From Rhea pennata (lineage: Eukaryota > Chordata > Aves > Rheiformes > Rheidae), in NCBI RefSeq assembly GCF_028389875.1, contig NW_026907680.1:1550001-1614000 (forward strand): a stretch of DNA of 64,000 nt. Direction: 5' to 3'. The notes under the pieces were generated by a model, which ran no database searches, was not told the DNA's origin, and saw only the letters and a list, made by a program, of their open reading frames with translations. Positions 1 to 20,269 of this stretch are shown here, piece by piece. The position numbers were made by a program, and so were the translations under genes. How positions within the stretch are numbered: the stretch's first letter is position 1; the number at the start of each line of letters is the position of its first letter.

Positions 1-242
1 CAAAACAGTTACCTGACTGACATCTCAGATGAGTCTAAATAAGAGGCCGGCTTAAGACTAAGACATGAAATCGCATTTTTGTGATCTGCACAATGTCCAA
101 TCCCATTGGCATTATTCCTTGCATAATTTCACTGACTACAATGGGATTATCAGGATAGGGAGGCAAACAGGATTTTGACCATGTTCCTCAAAAGACTTAA
201 TTGCTACCACACACAAAAATCTACCCTGAAAGACACACTTTA

Positions 243-8471
<8,229 letters not shown>

Positions 8472-8759
8472 TTAGATTCTCACTCTGTACAAGACCTTTA
8501 AAAAAGTAAAAAAGCAAAAAGAAATTACATAAAAGGACTTCACATTGAGGTACCAAATCGTGTGTAGTGTTAAGAATGAGCTTCACTGGTTTAAAAACAA
8601 AAAACAAAAAACAAAAACAAAAAACCCAAAACAATATTCCTCTTATAAACTGCATAAGCACTGTCACCTCTTCACAGTGAAACAGTTTCCATTTTCTCCA
8701 CTGAGGTACAGAGGACAGAAAAGAGAGCCAGATTCCAACAGCGTTTTTGAGAAATAGCA

Positions 8760-10130
8760 TTTTTCGGAATGCTGAAGCAACACTGCCTTCTCCAAGCAAG
8801 GAAAAAAGACCAAGAAAACATCTTGCACAACCTGGCAGTTTTCCTACTGAAAACACCCACCTATCTCCTTCTGTCAGCTCAGGACAGCTCTGTACCCTCC
8901 CCACACCCTCCCCCCTTTACACCACAAAATGCCCTATGTAACAGAAATAACGCTTCCTACATATTCTACTCCTCTCATCACTCTAGCACACACCATGCCA
9001 CACACACACACACACGCGCGGGCGCGCTTGTCACCCGCCGGCAGCCCGCCGCACTCCCAGGCCTCGCTGCCAGGCCCTGAGTCGGCAGCGACACCGCCGC
9101 TCCGCTCCGCTCCGCCCCCGAGGGCGCCGCGGCCCAGGCCCAGGCCCAGGCCCCGCCCGCCGCCCCCACCGCAGCCGCCTCCAACGATTGGTCGCGCGGA
9201 CGTGACGTCACCGGAATCAGTTCTGCGGGGGGAGGCGGGGCGGGGGGGAACGCCGTTGCCGGGGAGATGCCGTTAACGGCGGGGGGGAGGGGGGCGGGGG
9301 AGACGACTCCGCTTTTGAAAAACAACGTTCGCCCGTGCACAGCCCGGCCGCTTTCCTACTGAAAACCCCCGCCCGTGTCCGTCTCCAGACCCTCCGCACA
9401 CCCCCCCGCCTTTACGCCACAAAATGCCGCACACAACAGCAGTAACACTGGCCACTTTCCCTGCTCCTCCCATCAGCGCAGGAAACTGCCACGCCTCCCC
9501 CGGCCACAGGCTTCAAAACCTCTCAGCTACTTCGTCGCTGAACACAAACATACAAGAGTTACCTCAGAGAACACGCGGTTTAACTGAAATGACAGGATTT
9601 CACACGCACAGCCCTCTCCCACCTCCACCACCCTAGACCCTTCCCCACACCCCCCCCCCACTCTGGCACACACCACGACACGCACGGACACTTGTCACCT
9701 GCCAGCGGCCCGCCGCGCTCCCAGGCCTCGCTGACAGGCCCTGAGCGCGCACTCCCCGGCTCCCCTGCAGCCAAACCCCGCCGACCACAAGCAGACTCGG
9801 CCCCGCAACCAGCAGGCGCCCCGGGAGGGCGGCGACACCACCGCTCCGCTCCGCTCCGCCCCCGAGGGCGCCCAGGCCCCGCCCCAGGCCCAGGCTCCGC
9901 CCGCCACCCTCACCGCAGCCGCCCTCACCGCAGCCGCCTCCAACGATTGGTCGCGCGGACCCGTGACGTCACTGGAGGCAGTTCCGCGGGGGCGGGGACG
10001 CCGTTGCCAGGGGGATGCCATTGCCAGGGGAACGCCGATCCCAGCCGGATGCCGTTGCCAGGGGGACGCCGTTGCCAGGGGGACGCCGTTGCCAGGGGGA
10101 CGCTCGTGCAGCCGCCCCGGACGCCCCGGC
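8760..10130 (-). promoter_or_regulatory. CpG-rich TMEM209 copy A promoter, two tandem modules
   Basis: This GC-rich stretch lies directly upstream of the copy A start codon. It is built from two similar modules, about 8,760-9,330 and 9,330-10,000. Each starts near tttcctactgaaaac, passes a cacacaccat/cacacaccac stretch and a ccaggcctcgctg..aggccctgag block, and ends in a core with an inverted CCAAT box (ATTGG at 9187-9191 and 9946-9950) followed by a CRE-type TGACGTCA (9203-9210 and 9964-9971). CCAAT plus CRE is typical of TATA-less bidirectional or housekeeping promoters. Which module is used, and whether a divergent transcript leaves on the plus strand, cannot be told from sequence. Long plus and minus ORFs here are GC-rich artefacts. 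Confidence 0.7.
10000..10103 (+). repeat. 18-bp repeat array with X-box-like (RFX) motifs, copy A
   Basis: About six units of an 18-bp repeat built on gccgttgccagggggac, one degenerate (ccgatcccagccggat). Most units match the loose RFX X-box pattern RYYNYY-N(1-3)-RRNRAC, for example GTTGCC-AG-GGGGAC and ATTGCC-AG-GGGAAC. The array begins about 30 bases beyond the second CRE of the promoter. Direct observation: the repeat and motif match. Inference: RFX binding. Confidence 0.75.
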
Positions 10131-10609
10131 CGATGGCGCCTGCCCGACCCGGCCGCAAGCGGCGCCAGGCGCCATGGCGGCCCCAGCGCGGCGGCCGCGA
10201 CGCCCCCCGCACCCTGCCGCCCGCCTTGGCCGCCACCGGCCGTGCCCACACCCGGCCGTACCCTTCCCCTGCTCGGCTCCCACTACGGCCGCGTGCGGGC
10301 ACACCCCCCGGCTGCCCCACGCCAGAGCCTGGCCAAATGTGTTGCTCCTGCCTGCAAACCTCACCACGAGGAGCAGGGAGGAATAAAAGCACCGCTGGCC
10401 GCTGAAAGGGAGCACAACGAGTTACAGCAGACCGCTCTGTGAGCGCGGGCCAGCGGACAACCTCAGCTGCTCCAAAACCCTTCCTGCCTTTGCCTCAGAT
10501 CCCAAGCACCAACCTGAAAGTAAGAAAGCCTAAAAAAGGAGATTAACTACAAGCCTAGACTGCACAGTTATCGATAAACACAGTGTCTAACGCTTGGCCA
10601 CTCTGTACA

Positions 10610-10703
10610 GTGTGCTGTAGGTGACCCTGCTTGAGCAGGGGGGGTTGGACGAGATGATCTCCAGAGGCCCCTTCCAACCTCCACCCTTCGATGATTCTGT
10701 GAT
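10610..10703 (+). mobile_element. CR1 LINE 3' fragment
   Basis: It contains the CR1 3' signature: gtgaccctgcttgagcaggg, ggttggacgagatgatctcc, then cccttccaacct and an ending of gattctgtgat. Only about 95 bases remain. The same insertion is present in the duplicate at 59,680. Confidence 0.9.
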
Positions 10704-11515
10704 GGGCGCTTTCTCTCGCAGCTCCTGCTGTGGGGGGAATGGAAAATGCGTGGAGGACAAAGAGGCTAGAAGCTGGTCTGAGGTGCGGATCCTTACCGAG
10801 GCTTGTCAGTCTGCAGAGAGAAGGGGACTCAATCCTCATGTAGTGCTGATGAAAGTCTCCCTGAGCAGGCGCTCAAGCAAAGCTCCTGCCTTTGCAGATG
10901 CGCACGCACCAGATGGAACGATGAAGCCTGGTCCTCCAGAATCGCCATTGCTAGTGAGGGGCCGCAGGCTTTGCCCTGACTTGGGCTTGCTGGAGTGTCA
11001 AGGTGGAGCAGAGTGGCACTTGGAGGAGGCTCTCCTTCAGCAGCTTAAAGGCCTGCCAGCTTTCTTGAGCTCCTTTGCCCTTCTGAGCTGCCTCCCCTGG
11101 CGTCCCCCTAGCAGGTCTCTGCAGAAGGGGAAGCCTGCTCGCCTCAAGGCCAGCCTCTGGGCTCTGCTGCTCTCCTTCCTACCTGCCCTCAGGCTCTGCA
11201 ACTCCACTAGTTCCCGGGTGCTACAGCCCAGGTGGCCATGGACGCTGCTGGCACCAAGCCTCCGGGGTGGCCGCTTCCCCTTCTGGCCCTGGGCACCCGC
11301 CTTCTTCCCCTCACGCCCGCAAAAGCCCAGCACTCAAGGGCACCCAAGACACACACAAGAGCTAGCAGTTCCCTCCCACCATGCAGCCAGTGGACAAAGT
11401 CAGCCAGGGCTCAAAGAAGGGCACTGGAAGGGCTCTTGTACAACCAGCAACCACAGGACAATGCATTTGCAGAATGCAGGCTAGCACAAGAAGGACCCCA
11501 GTCAGGAACACTTAC

Positions 11516-13650
11516 CACTCCTGTGTTCTGATGGCCTACATTCACAGGCTGTGTAGCACGTACCCTAGCTTCTGGACGTGGTTTCTTTCCACCTGCTGCT
11601 GCATTCTGTGCAGAGCACTGTGAGGAGACTGGGAATGGACTGCAAATATACACATGGGGAGGTGGTATGAGCACAGGGGGAGTAGGATCTCCACTCCCCC
11701 CTCACAAGCTGGGCACCTGCTTCTGCAGCAGAAGGCAGTGCTGCAGCAGAAGCACAGGGGTTCCACTGACTGCAGGTACATCAACAGCTGTGAAGACTAC
11801 CCCCAAATAAAACACTCAGGGCTGCACATCATGCCCGAAAGAGAGCTCTAAGCTCGCCCACAGCATGACTTTCTCTCCATGCAGTGAGGATAGAAGCAGG
11901 GTCAGCTACAGGACAGGCTCCAACTCATACCACTACCCCTGTCCTGCCACATGCATTAGCCACTGCTCCATGGCCCCAAAGACTCTGTGTTCAGGGATGG
12001 GCAATGGATGGTTGCTGGGCTCCCAGTGTCAAAGAAAGAGAAAGGCATCAAGGCAGTCAAGCACAAAGCCTTTGGCAGCTGGGAGCCAGCACAGAGCTCT
12101 GAAGAACCCTTCCCCACAGACAGAGCCCATATGAAGGCGGAGCATGCGTGCAGGTCACTGGGACTCAGCCGCTGGGAAGCCTTGCTCCCAAAGCACTTTC
12201 AGAGCAGCCTGCCCCAGCCCTGGCAATGCAGCCCTAACCAACCTGTGCTGGGTGGCTGCTCCCTTCATCAGGCAGGGGGGAAAGAAGCAAGGCAAAGTAC
12301 TCACGTTGGAAAAATACTTGGAAGAGGAGTAGAGGACAAAAAAGGAGCCGCTCTAGTGGCTGTGAACATTGATTCCCTCATCACCTTCATCTGCAAAGGT
12401 GAGAAAGAGAGGTGAGATGCTGCCAAGGAAAGGATCTTGCTGCTCACAAGGGCAGCCCATGTTTCCATGCTTCAGAGAAGAAGCTGCCTCTCAGAATTGC
12501 AGAAACAACCCTTGCTCTTGCTCTGCAGCCCCTCCATTCTACACAACAACAGCTGTGGGGGAATAGGGGAGAATGGCTAAAAGCTCTGGCAGGCTTTTGT
12601 CGAGGGCAAGAGTCGAGAGTCTGAGTTAAGAGAGCAGTTCCTGCCTATAGAGAATTCAAGGGAGGGAAGCCCAGGGGAAGGCAGCTCACTAAACTCTAGG
12701 GAAATGTGTCGGTCAGCCTGCTAGGGAGGATGAGAGAGAGCAGTGGGGGCTGCAATACATCTGTTTTACCAGGAGGAAACGTTTTTCTCAGTCCCTGCGC
12801 TCATCCTTTCCCTAAACCTTCCTGTCAGCACCCTTTTGCTCTGAAAGGCAGTTGAGCAAGGCTGAACATCCCTTTCTTGTTCAGACCAAGCATCTGAATA
12901 ATCACACAGCTGAGCAAAAACTCTCCATCTCGTATTACAGAAAGGCTCAGTGCTTCCATGGCCACCAGAAAGAGCAGTGTGTTCATGGAGAGTGCAGGAG
13001 TTACAGATATATTGTAAAACTAGTGCACAAGTGGCATTTCTGAAAGCAAAGCCCCAGGGAAAGTCCGACAAGGCTAAGCAGAACCCATGGGAAGGGCCCT
13101 TCTACAGCCAGTGCCCAGAGCACAATGCTTTGGCAGAAAGCAAGCTGGCAAAAGAAGGACCTCCATCAGGAGCACCTACCTCTGTTGACTTCTGATGGCC
13201 ACGTACAGGCCACGCAGCTGCTGCTCGAGCTTCTGGCATTTGCGTCCTCCTGCCCAGTAATTCCTTCTTCGCAGAATGTGAGTGAATTCCTGGAAGCATG
13301 CTGCAAATACACACCGCGGGGATGTGTGCCACAGGACACTCAGGACTGCACAACATGCCCAAAAGAAAACTCGAGGAGCCCACAGTTGAGACTTTTTCTC
13401 CAGGCACCAAGGAGAGCAGCAGCGTCAGCTCCAAGGACAGGCTCCAGCACACACCATTACCCACTGTCCTGAGCACTCCAGTAGCCACTGCTGTGTAGCC
13501 CCCAAGGACAAGCTTTCTTGGAAGCTTCAGAAATGGAACCGGGAATAACTGCTCCGTCCCTTGCAGTCCTTCTCTCTTCAGGCACTTATGTCCCTCCTTC
13601 CCATCCTCTTCAAAGAGCCCAAACAACCTGTCCTTGCCTCTAAGGGCTGC
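11516..13650 (-). other. Cassette alpha (copy A side): exon-like blocks of unnamed family
   Basis: Minus-strand blocks in order: 13590-13650 (61 bp, AALRGKDRLFGLFEEDGKEG), 13180-13300 (121 bp; one frame reads EFTHILRRRNYWAGGRKCQK then LEQQLRGLYVAIRSQQR, basic and possibly helical), 12305-12390 (86 bp, MKVMRESMFTATRAAP...PLPSIFPT), 11706-11769 (64 bp) and 11516-11639 (124 bp). They repeat the block types of cassettes beta and gamma with the same splice borders. The donor of the first block is destroyed here: position 13589 is t where the duplicate has c, so GT becomes AT. No Ser-rich last exon follows before the TMEM209 promoter, so this gene copy is incomplete or uses another end. Confidence 0.45.
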
Positions 13651-14868
13651 CTGAGCCAAGGGCACATCCTCTCGAGCCTGCTGCTCGCCACCCCTGACTG
13701 CTGCCTGGAAATGACCTTCCTTCCTCCTTGCTGCTGGCAGTCAAAGGAAGGGCATTGCCCAAGGGGAAACACCACAGCTTTGGGGAGATATTCACCCAAG
13801 GCACTCCTCCCCTCCAGCAGCATTCCTTGCAGCCCTCTCTTCCACCTCACTCCTCTCTACTAGGCTGCTCACCACAGCTCTACATGCCTGGAGACATTGT
13901 TGGCAAAGGATTCTGTGGCAGCAGGCACAGAGGCTCTCTCTCACCTGAAACAGGGCCCTCCTGCCTCTTCCAGGCCCTGCATGTATGTGCACACACATAG
14001 ACTCCCCTTTGCATTCACATCCACCAACTCTGCACAAGTGTGTGTCATGCTTCAGTGACACACAGAGATGCCAGCCAGTGGGGTGTAGTCACACTCTGTT
14101 GGTGCCAGCCGCCAGAGGGGACTTCAAAGGAAGAAAAGGGCTCCTAGCTCCCAAAATTCATCCACAACTCTGCAAACAGCCTCTGCTCCTTGGCCTTGCT
14201 GCCAGCAGGGCTCCGATTTCACTTTGACATACAAAGCTCGATCCTGTCCTGGCCACAAAAGACATCCTCCGCCTTTCCTCCTGCCTAACTGCATACTCAC
14301 AGGTCTGAGCAAACAACGCACACCCTGCGGCAAAGCTCACACCAACACCTCCCTCTTCACAAGGCTTGACAAGAGCATGCAGACTTTTCCTCAGCCTCCA
14401 AAATTGCCCTGAGACACCCAGCACTGCTCTCCGCAAATGAGCAGCATCCACATTTATTTCACCTACGCGCTAGGAGAAAAGGCCCTCCTCTTCCAAAAGG
14501 ACCACTTACATTGACTTTCCCAAAGGTCTGGAAGCTGAAAGCAGAAGCAGCAGCGGAAAAAAGCCAAGAGCAGGCTCTGACAGGCACTTGCTCCGGGCTG
14601 CCCAGCCAGCAAGAGAGGCCTAGTCCTCATGGCAGAGTTTAAAAGGCATTCAGGCGGCACGGCTCCCTTCTGCCGGGGAGGGTGGCATGGCTGTGTGAGC
14701 AGGGTGTGCGTGCAGCCAGGTGTGCCCAGGGCTGTGGCTGAGAGCAGTGTCCTGGGAGGTCAGGGTGCCCAGGGCCATGCCTCTGCCACCTGCGATGGTC
14801 AGCACTCAGCCCGCCTGGGCAACTGCCTGCAGGGCTGCAGGGAGAAGCCGTGGGGGGAAGGAGCAGCA

Positions 14869-16829
14869 GCAGCTCTGCTGGCCCCAGGAGCCTTTTTGGA
14901 GCTGCTCCTTGGCACCTGCCAAGAGGTGCGTGCCCCGAAGCAGTGCCCTGCTGCTGGGAGGGATCTCTGGGGCACAGACAAGTGCCCCAGAAGTGGGCTG
15001 GTGTGTGTTGGCTAAGGCAGGCAATGGACGCAGGAGAGGGCATTTGGTGCTGACAGGAAAAGCTGCAGGCGGTGGAGCCATGGTGCGAGAAGGGGAGGAA
15101 GGTAGAGCAGAAGTGCGGTGGGAGGGAGAGTTAGGGAATTTAGCTCTCTTCCCCTCCAGTGCAGACGTTTTCTTCGCAGAAAACCCCACATGGCCTCTGC
15201 CAGCCCGCAGAGCCTCTGCCCCACAGGCCCCAGGGCAGGCACTACCTTCTCTGCAGACAGACCTCTGGCTGAGGAGAGGGTCTGACTCCAACGAGATGTT
15301 ACTCCAGCCTAGGCCTCTCTTGCAAAGGCTGGAGCAGCAGCAAGTACACGGAGGTTCTGCTTGCAGACTGCAGCTCACTAAGTGCTTGAGGCCAGTGTTG
15401 CGAGAGCTGCTGGTGCTTCAGCACAGTCTTTCTAGCACAGGCTGGAACAGCAGCAAGTAAATGCAGAACCGCAAAGAATGCAGTGATTGCCCCAACAGGG
15501 TCTTCTTCCAGCAGCCTGGGGCCTGGGAGCTTCCTCAGCCAGACGCAGGAGCCACAAAGCCTTTGCCTGCTTGGTCCTTCCAGAAGCACACCCCCACCTT
15601 GGGCTGAAAGCACACCGTCAACCTGTGGCAGGGTCACATGCGCCTCCTTGCTTGGCTTCTCTCTTCCTCTTCAAAGCACTTCTGCTGGGCTTCTTCTCAC
15701 CTCTGCAGGGCAAGGAGATGCGGCTTTCAGCAACCTCTCTCTTGCCTCTCCTTCCTGACCAAGAGCTGTTAGCTCACAGCCTTCCCCCGTGCATGCAAAG
15801 TTCAGATGTGGTCATTTACTCCCCAAGGGGCCTCACTCCTCCTGCAGCAAATACCCTCTGGCACTTTATTGCCCAGCCATTCCCTGTGCTTTGGTCCTTC
15901 TGTAGCTCTTATTTGGGGAGCCTAAAACATGGAGAGGAATGAGTGGTTCTGGTTTTGGTTTGTTTGAAAAGGTTGATCCCTACCAGAAGCAAGCAAGGCA
16001 GAAAGACATCTTGGGCTGGCGTTTTCCTCCAGACCACGATTGTCGCACCAGAGAGTCAGCTGCCTGTATGGGAGCATGATTTGGATCGGAAAAGGGCACG
16101 GGATCTCCTCATCACAAAGGCCTTAAGCCATACTGGGGAGCCAAAGCCCTCAGGGAAAGCCCACAATTTTCTCAGCCCGGTCTTCAAGTATGGCCTCAGA
16201 AGGCAAGTGGGCCTCTTGGCATGCTGGGCTGCCACCTTCAGCAGGAGCGCTCCTGAAGGGGTTGAATTCTTGCTTTTCTCTTTACTCATACAGTTTCAAG
16301 AAGAAAACAAGAACTCCCCGGCCTTGTCCCCTGCCACACTGAGATAACTGTGGCTCCTACAGGCTCCATTTGCACAACCACCCAGGAAGAGTCTGCATAG
16401 GTATTGTCAGAGAAGGAAAGCTCCTCAGATCCACTGGAGATGTGGGCCTTCCACTTGTGTATGCAGTGTGCTTCCCAGGCTCCGACAAAGGAAAGGCAGA
16501 CTTTATGCACCCTGAGAGCTCCTGGAGAGACAACACAGCAGGGCCAGCAAGCAGACGGGCTCTGCTGGACCTCCTACTTAAAAAGAAGGGAAGGCTGCAT
16601 GCGGATATCAAGACTGGCAGCAACCTTGGCTGCAGTGGCCGTGAGAGTGTGGAGCTGAGGATCCTGAGAGGATGGAAGAGCACAAAATGTGGGATGCCAA
16701 CACTAGACTGCAGCAGAGCAGACTTTGGCCTCTACAGGCAGCTGTTTTCTAGGAGAACCCCATGCCAGAGGCTCCCAGAAGTAAGAGGGAAATCAAAGAA
16801 AGCTTCTTTGGAGTCCCGGAGTTCCTCCT
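14869..16829. other. Unassigned stretch right of duplication A
   Basis: No gene recognised. It continues the low-conservation, exon-poor style of the cassette region. A partial repeat of ggctggarcagcagcaagtamay occurs near 15,329 and 15,440. The many short frames on both strands show no conserved motif. Confidence 0.5.
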
Positions 16830-17353
16830 CCAGGCTGTGTCCAATTCTGGGCTCCACAACACAAGAGAGATGTGGAGCTACCAGGTGGAGTCCTGCCCCA
16901 GAAGGGCTACTAAGATCAGGAAGGGAGTGGAGCATCTCTCCCACAGGGAACGGTGGAGAGAGCTGGGCCTGTTCAGCCTGGGGCAGAGAAGGCTGAGGGG
17001 GGGAATCTCAGCAATGTGTATAAGTATCTGCAGGGTGGGTGTCGAGAGGATGGGGCCAGACTCTGTTCAGTGGAGCCCAGCGATAGGACGAGAGGCAACA
17101 GGCCAGAGTGAAACCCAGGAAGGTCCATCTGAAGACAAAGGAATAAGCCTTTTCCCTGGGAGGAGTGACAGAGCACTGGAACAGGTTGCCCAGAGAGGCT
17201 GTGGAGTCTCCATGCCCGGAGACAGTCAGAAGCCGTCTGGACAGGGTCCTAGGCAAGCTGCCCTAGGTGACCCTGCGTGAGCAGGGCAGGTGCACTAGAG
17301 GCTCTCCAGGTCCCTTCCAACCTCAAAGAGCTCTGTGATTCTGTGGTTCTGAG
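16830..17353 (+). mobile_element. CR1 LINE, 5'-truncated
   Basis: About 520 bases of the CR1 3' region: tgtccaattctgggctccacaa, gagagctgggcctgttcagcc, a stretch matching gagcactggaacaggttgcccagagaggctgtggagtctcc, then gtgaccctgcgtgagcaggg, cccttccaacctc and the tctgtgattctgtggttct tail. It is degenerate and has no usable reading frame. Confidence 0.92.
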
Positions 17354-20269
17354 AGCTGAGGCCAGGTCCTGCACAGGGCCGTGCAGGGAGAGCTCCTGTC
17401 ATGCCAGGGCTGGCTGAGTCTTGCCATGGCCCTGGCATCACTGCAGCTTCTGCTCACATGCTGCGTGGGATGGAAAGCAGAGAGAGCCTTTGTGGAGGCT
17501 CTGTGCAGGTGTTTGGGCTGCTTGATGGCCTGGTCAGGTTGCTGTGTCCACCTGTAGATGAGGTTGAGGTGAGACTTCAGCCCAGGCTTAGCCCAGGTAG
17601 AGCAGGGCTGCAGCCTGGGTCATTGCAGGCTGCTCAGGTGCTGTCCTGCCACTGGGGCCAGGCGTGGACCCTTGTCTCTGGCACGCAGCCCTCCCCGGCG
17701 AGGCCCATGCACAGCACCCACAAGCGGGCAGTGCCAGGCCAGCGTGCACCTGACACCTTCATGTTCACCATCAACCCAGCTGTCCCTGCCCTGCCTCGGA
17801 GCAGGGATCTCGCCCCAGGCACCGGGGCTGCAGCTCGGCCGCCTTCCCCTCAGCACGGTCACACGGCAGCTCCTGGCCTGGCAGCAGCGCCGGCAGCAGC
17901 CGCTCTCCCAGCCCCCGGGGCTCCGCACGCTCCAGCTGGGGAAAGACGTGGCTGCGTTTGCAGAGCTCGCGGGGCTTTAGTCTCCTGGGGCTCCAGCCAG
18001 AGATGTCTGTTCCCGAGGTGCTGGAGCAGGTCAGGCTGCTTCCCGCAGCAGGAAGCCCAGCTGCAGCTGGCTCCAGCGCTGCGCCTGGCACAGCTGCATC
18101 CCAGCCCGGGGCAGGAGCTGCCAGCAGCGGCGGTCTCAGCCACAGGGGCCTCAGCTCTCCCTGCCTACCCGTAGGGCGTAGTCAGCAGGAAAGCATAGCA
18201 CAGGCACGTTCTGTGAATATGATAGTGCTTGATGTTTGCCACAGCTCTTATCCATTGCTAAGCACGAGCAGTACTGACCAGGCCAGAAGGTGGGCTTTCT
18301 TGAAGAAAAGCCGAGCAGTCTTTAAGCACTGCCAGCCCCCTTGGACATCTTCAGATACTGCAGGCTCTTGTAGATGGAAATTCATCATTCAAAGGTCATT
18401 TCTCCAGAGACTAATTCAACCTCTTTCACAACAATTGCTCCTCTGCAGTCCCTGCTTTGGGACAGGACTATTTCAAAGCAGCGAGCTCATCAGAGCAGTG
18501 CTTTTTGCTCCAGGATCTTTTGCTTGCCCAGCACTGAGCTGTTCTTCTACAGCTTTTGCCAGTTGCTGGAATGTCCACAAACCTATTGCCTAACGCTGGC
18601 ATTTTTGAATGTCATCCCATGCAGTGTCATTTATTGGCCTCTGAGAATTTATCAGATCATGTGGGATGGAGGAAGACAGTGAGGGTCTTCGTGGTTGGTT
18701 TAAATACTCCTGTAGATGAGCTTTCCTGGAAGCAAGGCTGTTTCGACAGGGCAAGTTATGTGTGTGTGTTCTAAGCTGACCAACGGCGTAAGAAGATGTT
18801 GTCTCTGGGTTTAAACAAAATGTGTGGTGCATATCCAGTGGAATTTCCTTCACTCAAGAGCCCATTGAGTGATAATCAAACACAAAAAATCAAATGTCTT
18901 CCTCTGTATGGGCCCCTTTCATTTTGAGTTCCTCTGAGGGCTTTACATCTCTCTACATTTTTGCACCATCCACTCCCAAGTACTATTTATTTCCACAAAC
19001 GTTTTGGGCTGTGTGTGCTGTAAAACTAACATTGGATCTTTTTCCCCTCTCCCAGGTGCAGGTGAAGTTGGAAGTGCATGTGTTGGCCTCCACGCATCTA
19101 CTGAAGGATCTGCAGCAAATGCAGATGTACCCCAGGACTCCACTTTCCAGGGCAATACAGAGGAATCGTGATATTCTGAGCAGAAAGGATGTGGCTTGCA
19201 CAAAAGACTATGCAAAGCTGGTGAAAAATATTTGCTTTACACAGCACGGTAATGGTTTCCCACTAAGTGGTCTGGCTGTGAGAAATCCTTGCCGCAGGCT
19301 GAACCTAAACTCCAAGGGGTTTCAAAAGTTGCCAGGCACACTGCACTTCCCTCTAACAAGCCTGCAGGGATATGGAGCTTGTCTGGCACCGTAAAGTCCA
19401 TGTCCCTTCTCGTGCGAGTAACCAACTAGCTAACCTTTCTTCTGCAGCTTGATGGAGCTGCCTAAGTATTTTGTATGGAAGCACATGTGTGGTCTTGCTC
19501 AAGTCAGGTGCTGCCTTTTATCCACAGCAGTCCCTCTGCTCCCTTCCATTCTCGTCCTGCTACAGACATGTAGCGTTTTCAGTGTTCTCTTAGCACTGAG
19601 CACATTGCTCTTGGATCTGTTCTGTGTCCCCTACTTCAGTCCTCATGCACTGGAAAACCCTGTAGTGAAGCCGAAAGCTTTCCGAGGGCTCAGCCGGCAG
19701 CGCTGGGCACTACAGATTGCTGCTGCTTCCGTGTGCCTCTGGAGGTGGCTGTAAAAGCACGGTCGAGTGAGAGGAGTGCCAAGACAACTACAGTGTGGTT
19801 TTGTTATACGAGTTTCACTACGCCACGTTGGTTTGGAGATACCTTAATGTTGCAGCTCTAGAGGCTTTCAGGCACTAGACTAACCACGCTGCCACTCCGG
19901 GGACACTTCCTCTGAGAAGTCCAGGGATGTTAAGATACAGGTGTGTCTGTCCCCGCCTCCTCATTCCTCAATCCTTTCTAGAAGCTGGCCTGACAGATGA
20001 GCCAAGCTTTCGGTTACTGTGACTTGCTGGTCACGCCAGAGCTGTAGCCCTGCTGAAGGGCAGAGTAAAGGGTGTCTCAGTAACACGAGTTTCTCAGCGA
20101 GTTCTCTGCCGTCATCGAACACCTGCATTTGTCATCCCACAGCTGCACGCGTGCCCCTTGGAGGGCAGTGATCCCAGGCTGCTGGGACAGGGGAAGTTCC
20201 TTCCAAGGGCTGCTGAGGAAGAGCGGTTGTACTGCGGGGAAGAAAGAGCTCGGAAATTCTCTTCTACCT
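17354..20269. other. Unassigned stretch with one exon-like block
   Basis: Between 17.4 and 18.2 kb it is GC-rich with overlapping long frames on both strands (for example 17401-18174 plus), which I regard as compositional. From 18.2 to 20.3 kb it is ordinary sequence with only the 19056-19220 candidate. No RNA gene or repeat recognised. Confidence 0.5.
19056..19220 (+). other. Possible orphan exon, unrecognised
   Basis: A 55-codon open stretch bounded by a pyrimidine-rich acceptor (tttttcccctctcccag) and a gtgaaa donor, phase 0 at both ends. It reads VQVKLEVHVLASTHLLKDLQ, then MYPRTPLSRAIQRNRDILSR and KDVACTKDYAKL, a normal amino-acid mix unlike the surrounding GC-rich noise. No homology recognised and no partner exon found. 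Confidence 0.25.

Noticed and set aside
9000-9017. CA-dinucleotide runs (also 26,707 and 58,084) as functional elements
   Set aside because: Simple microsatellites with no further structure.
9692-10405. Long overlapping frames on both strands in the TMEM209 promoter
   Set aside because: They follow GC-rich composition and the 18-bp repeat (a multiple of three keeps all frames open). No conserved motif, and the frames overlap promoter elements.
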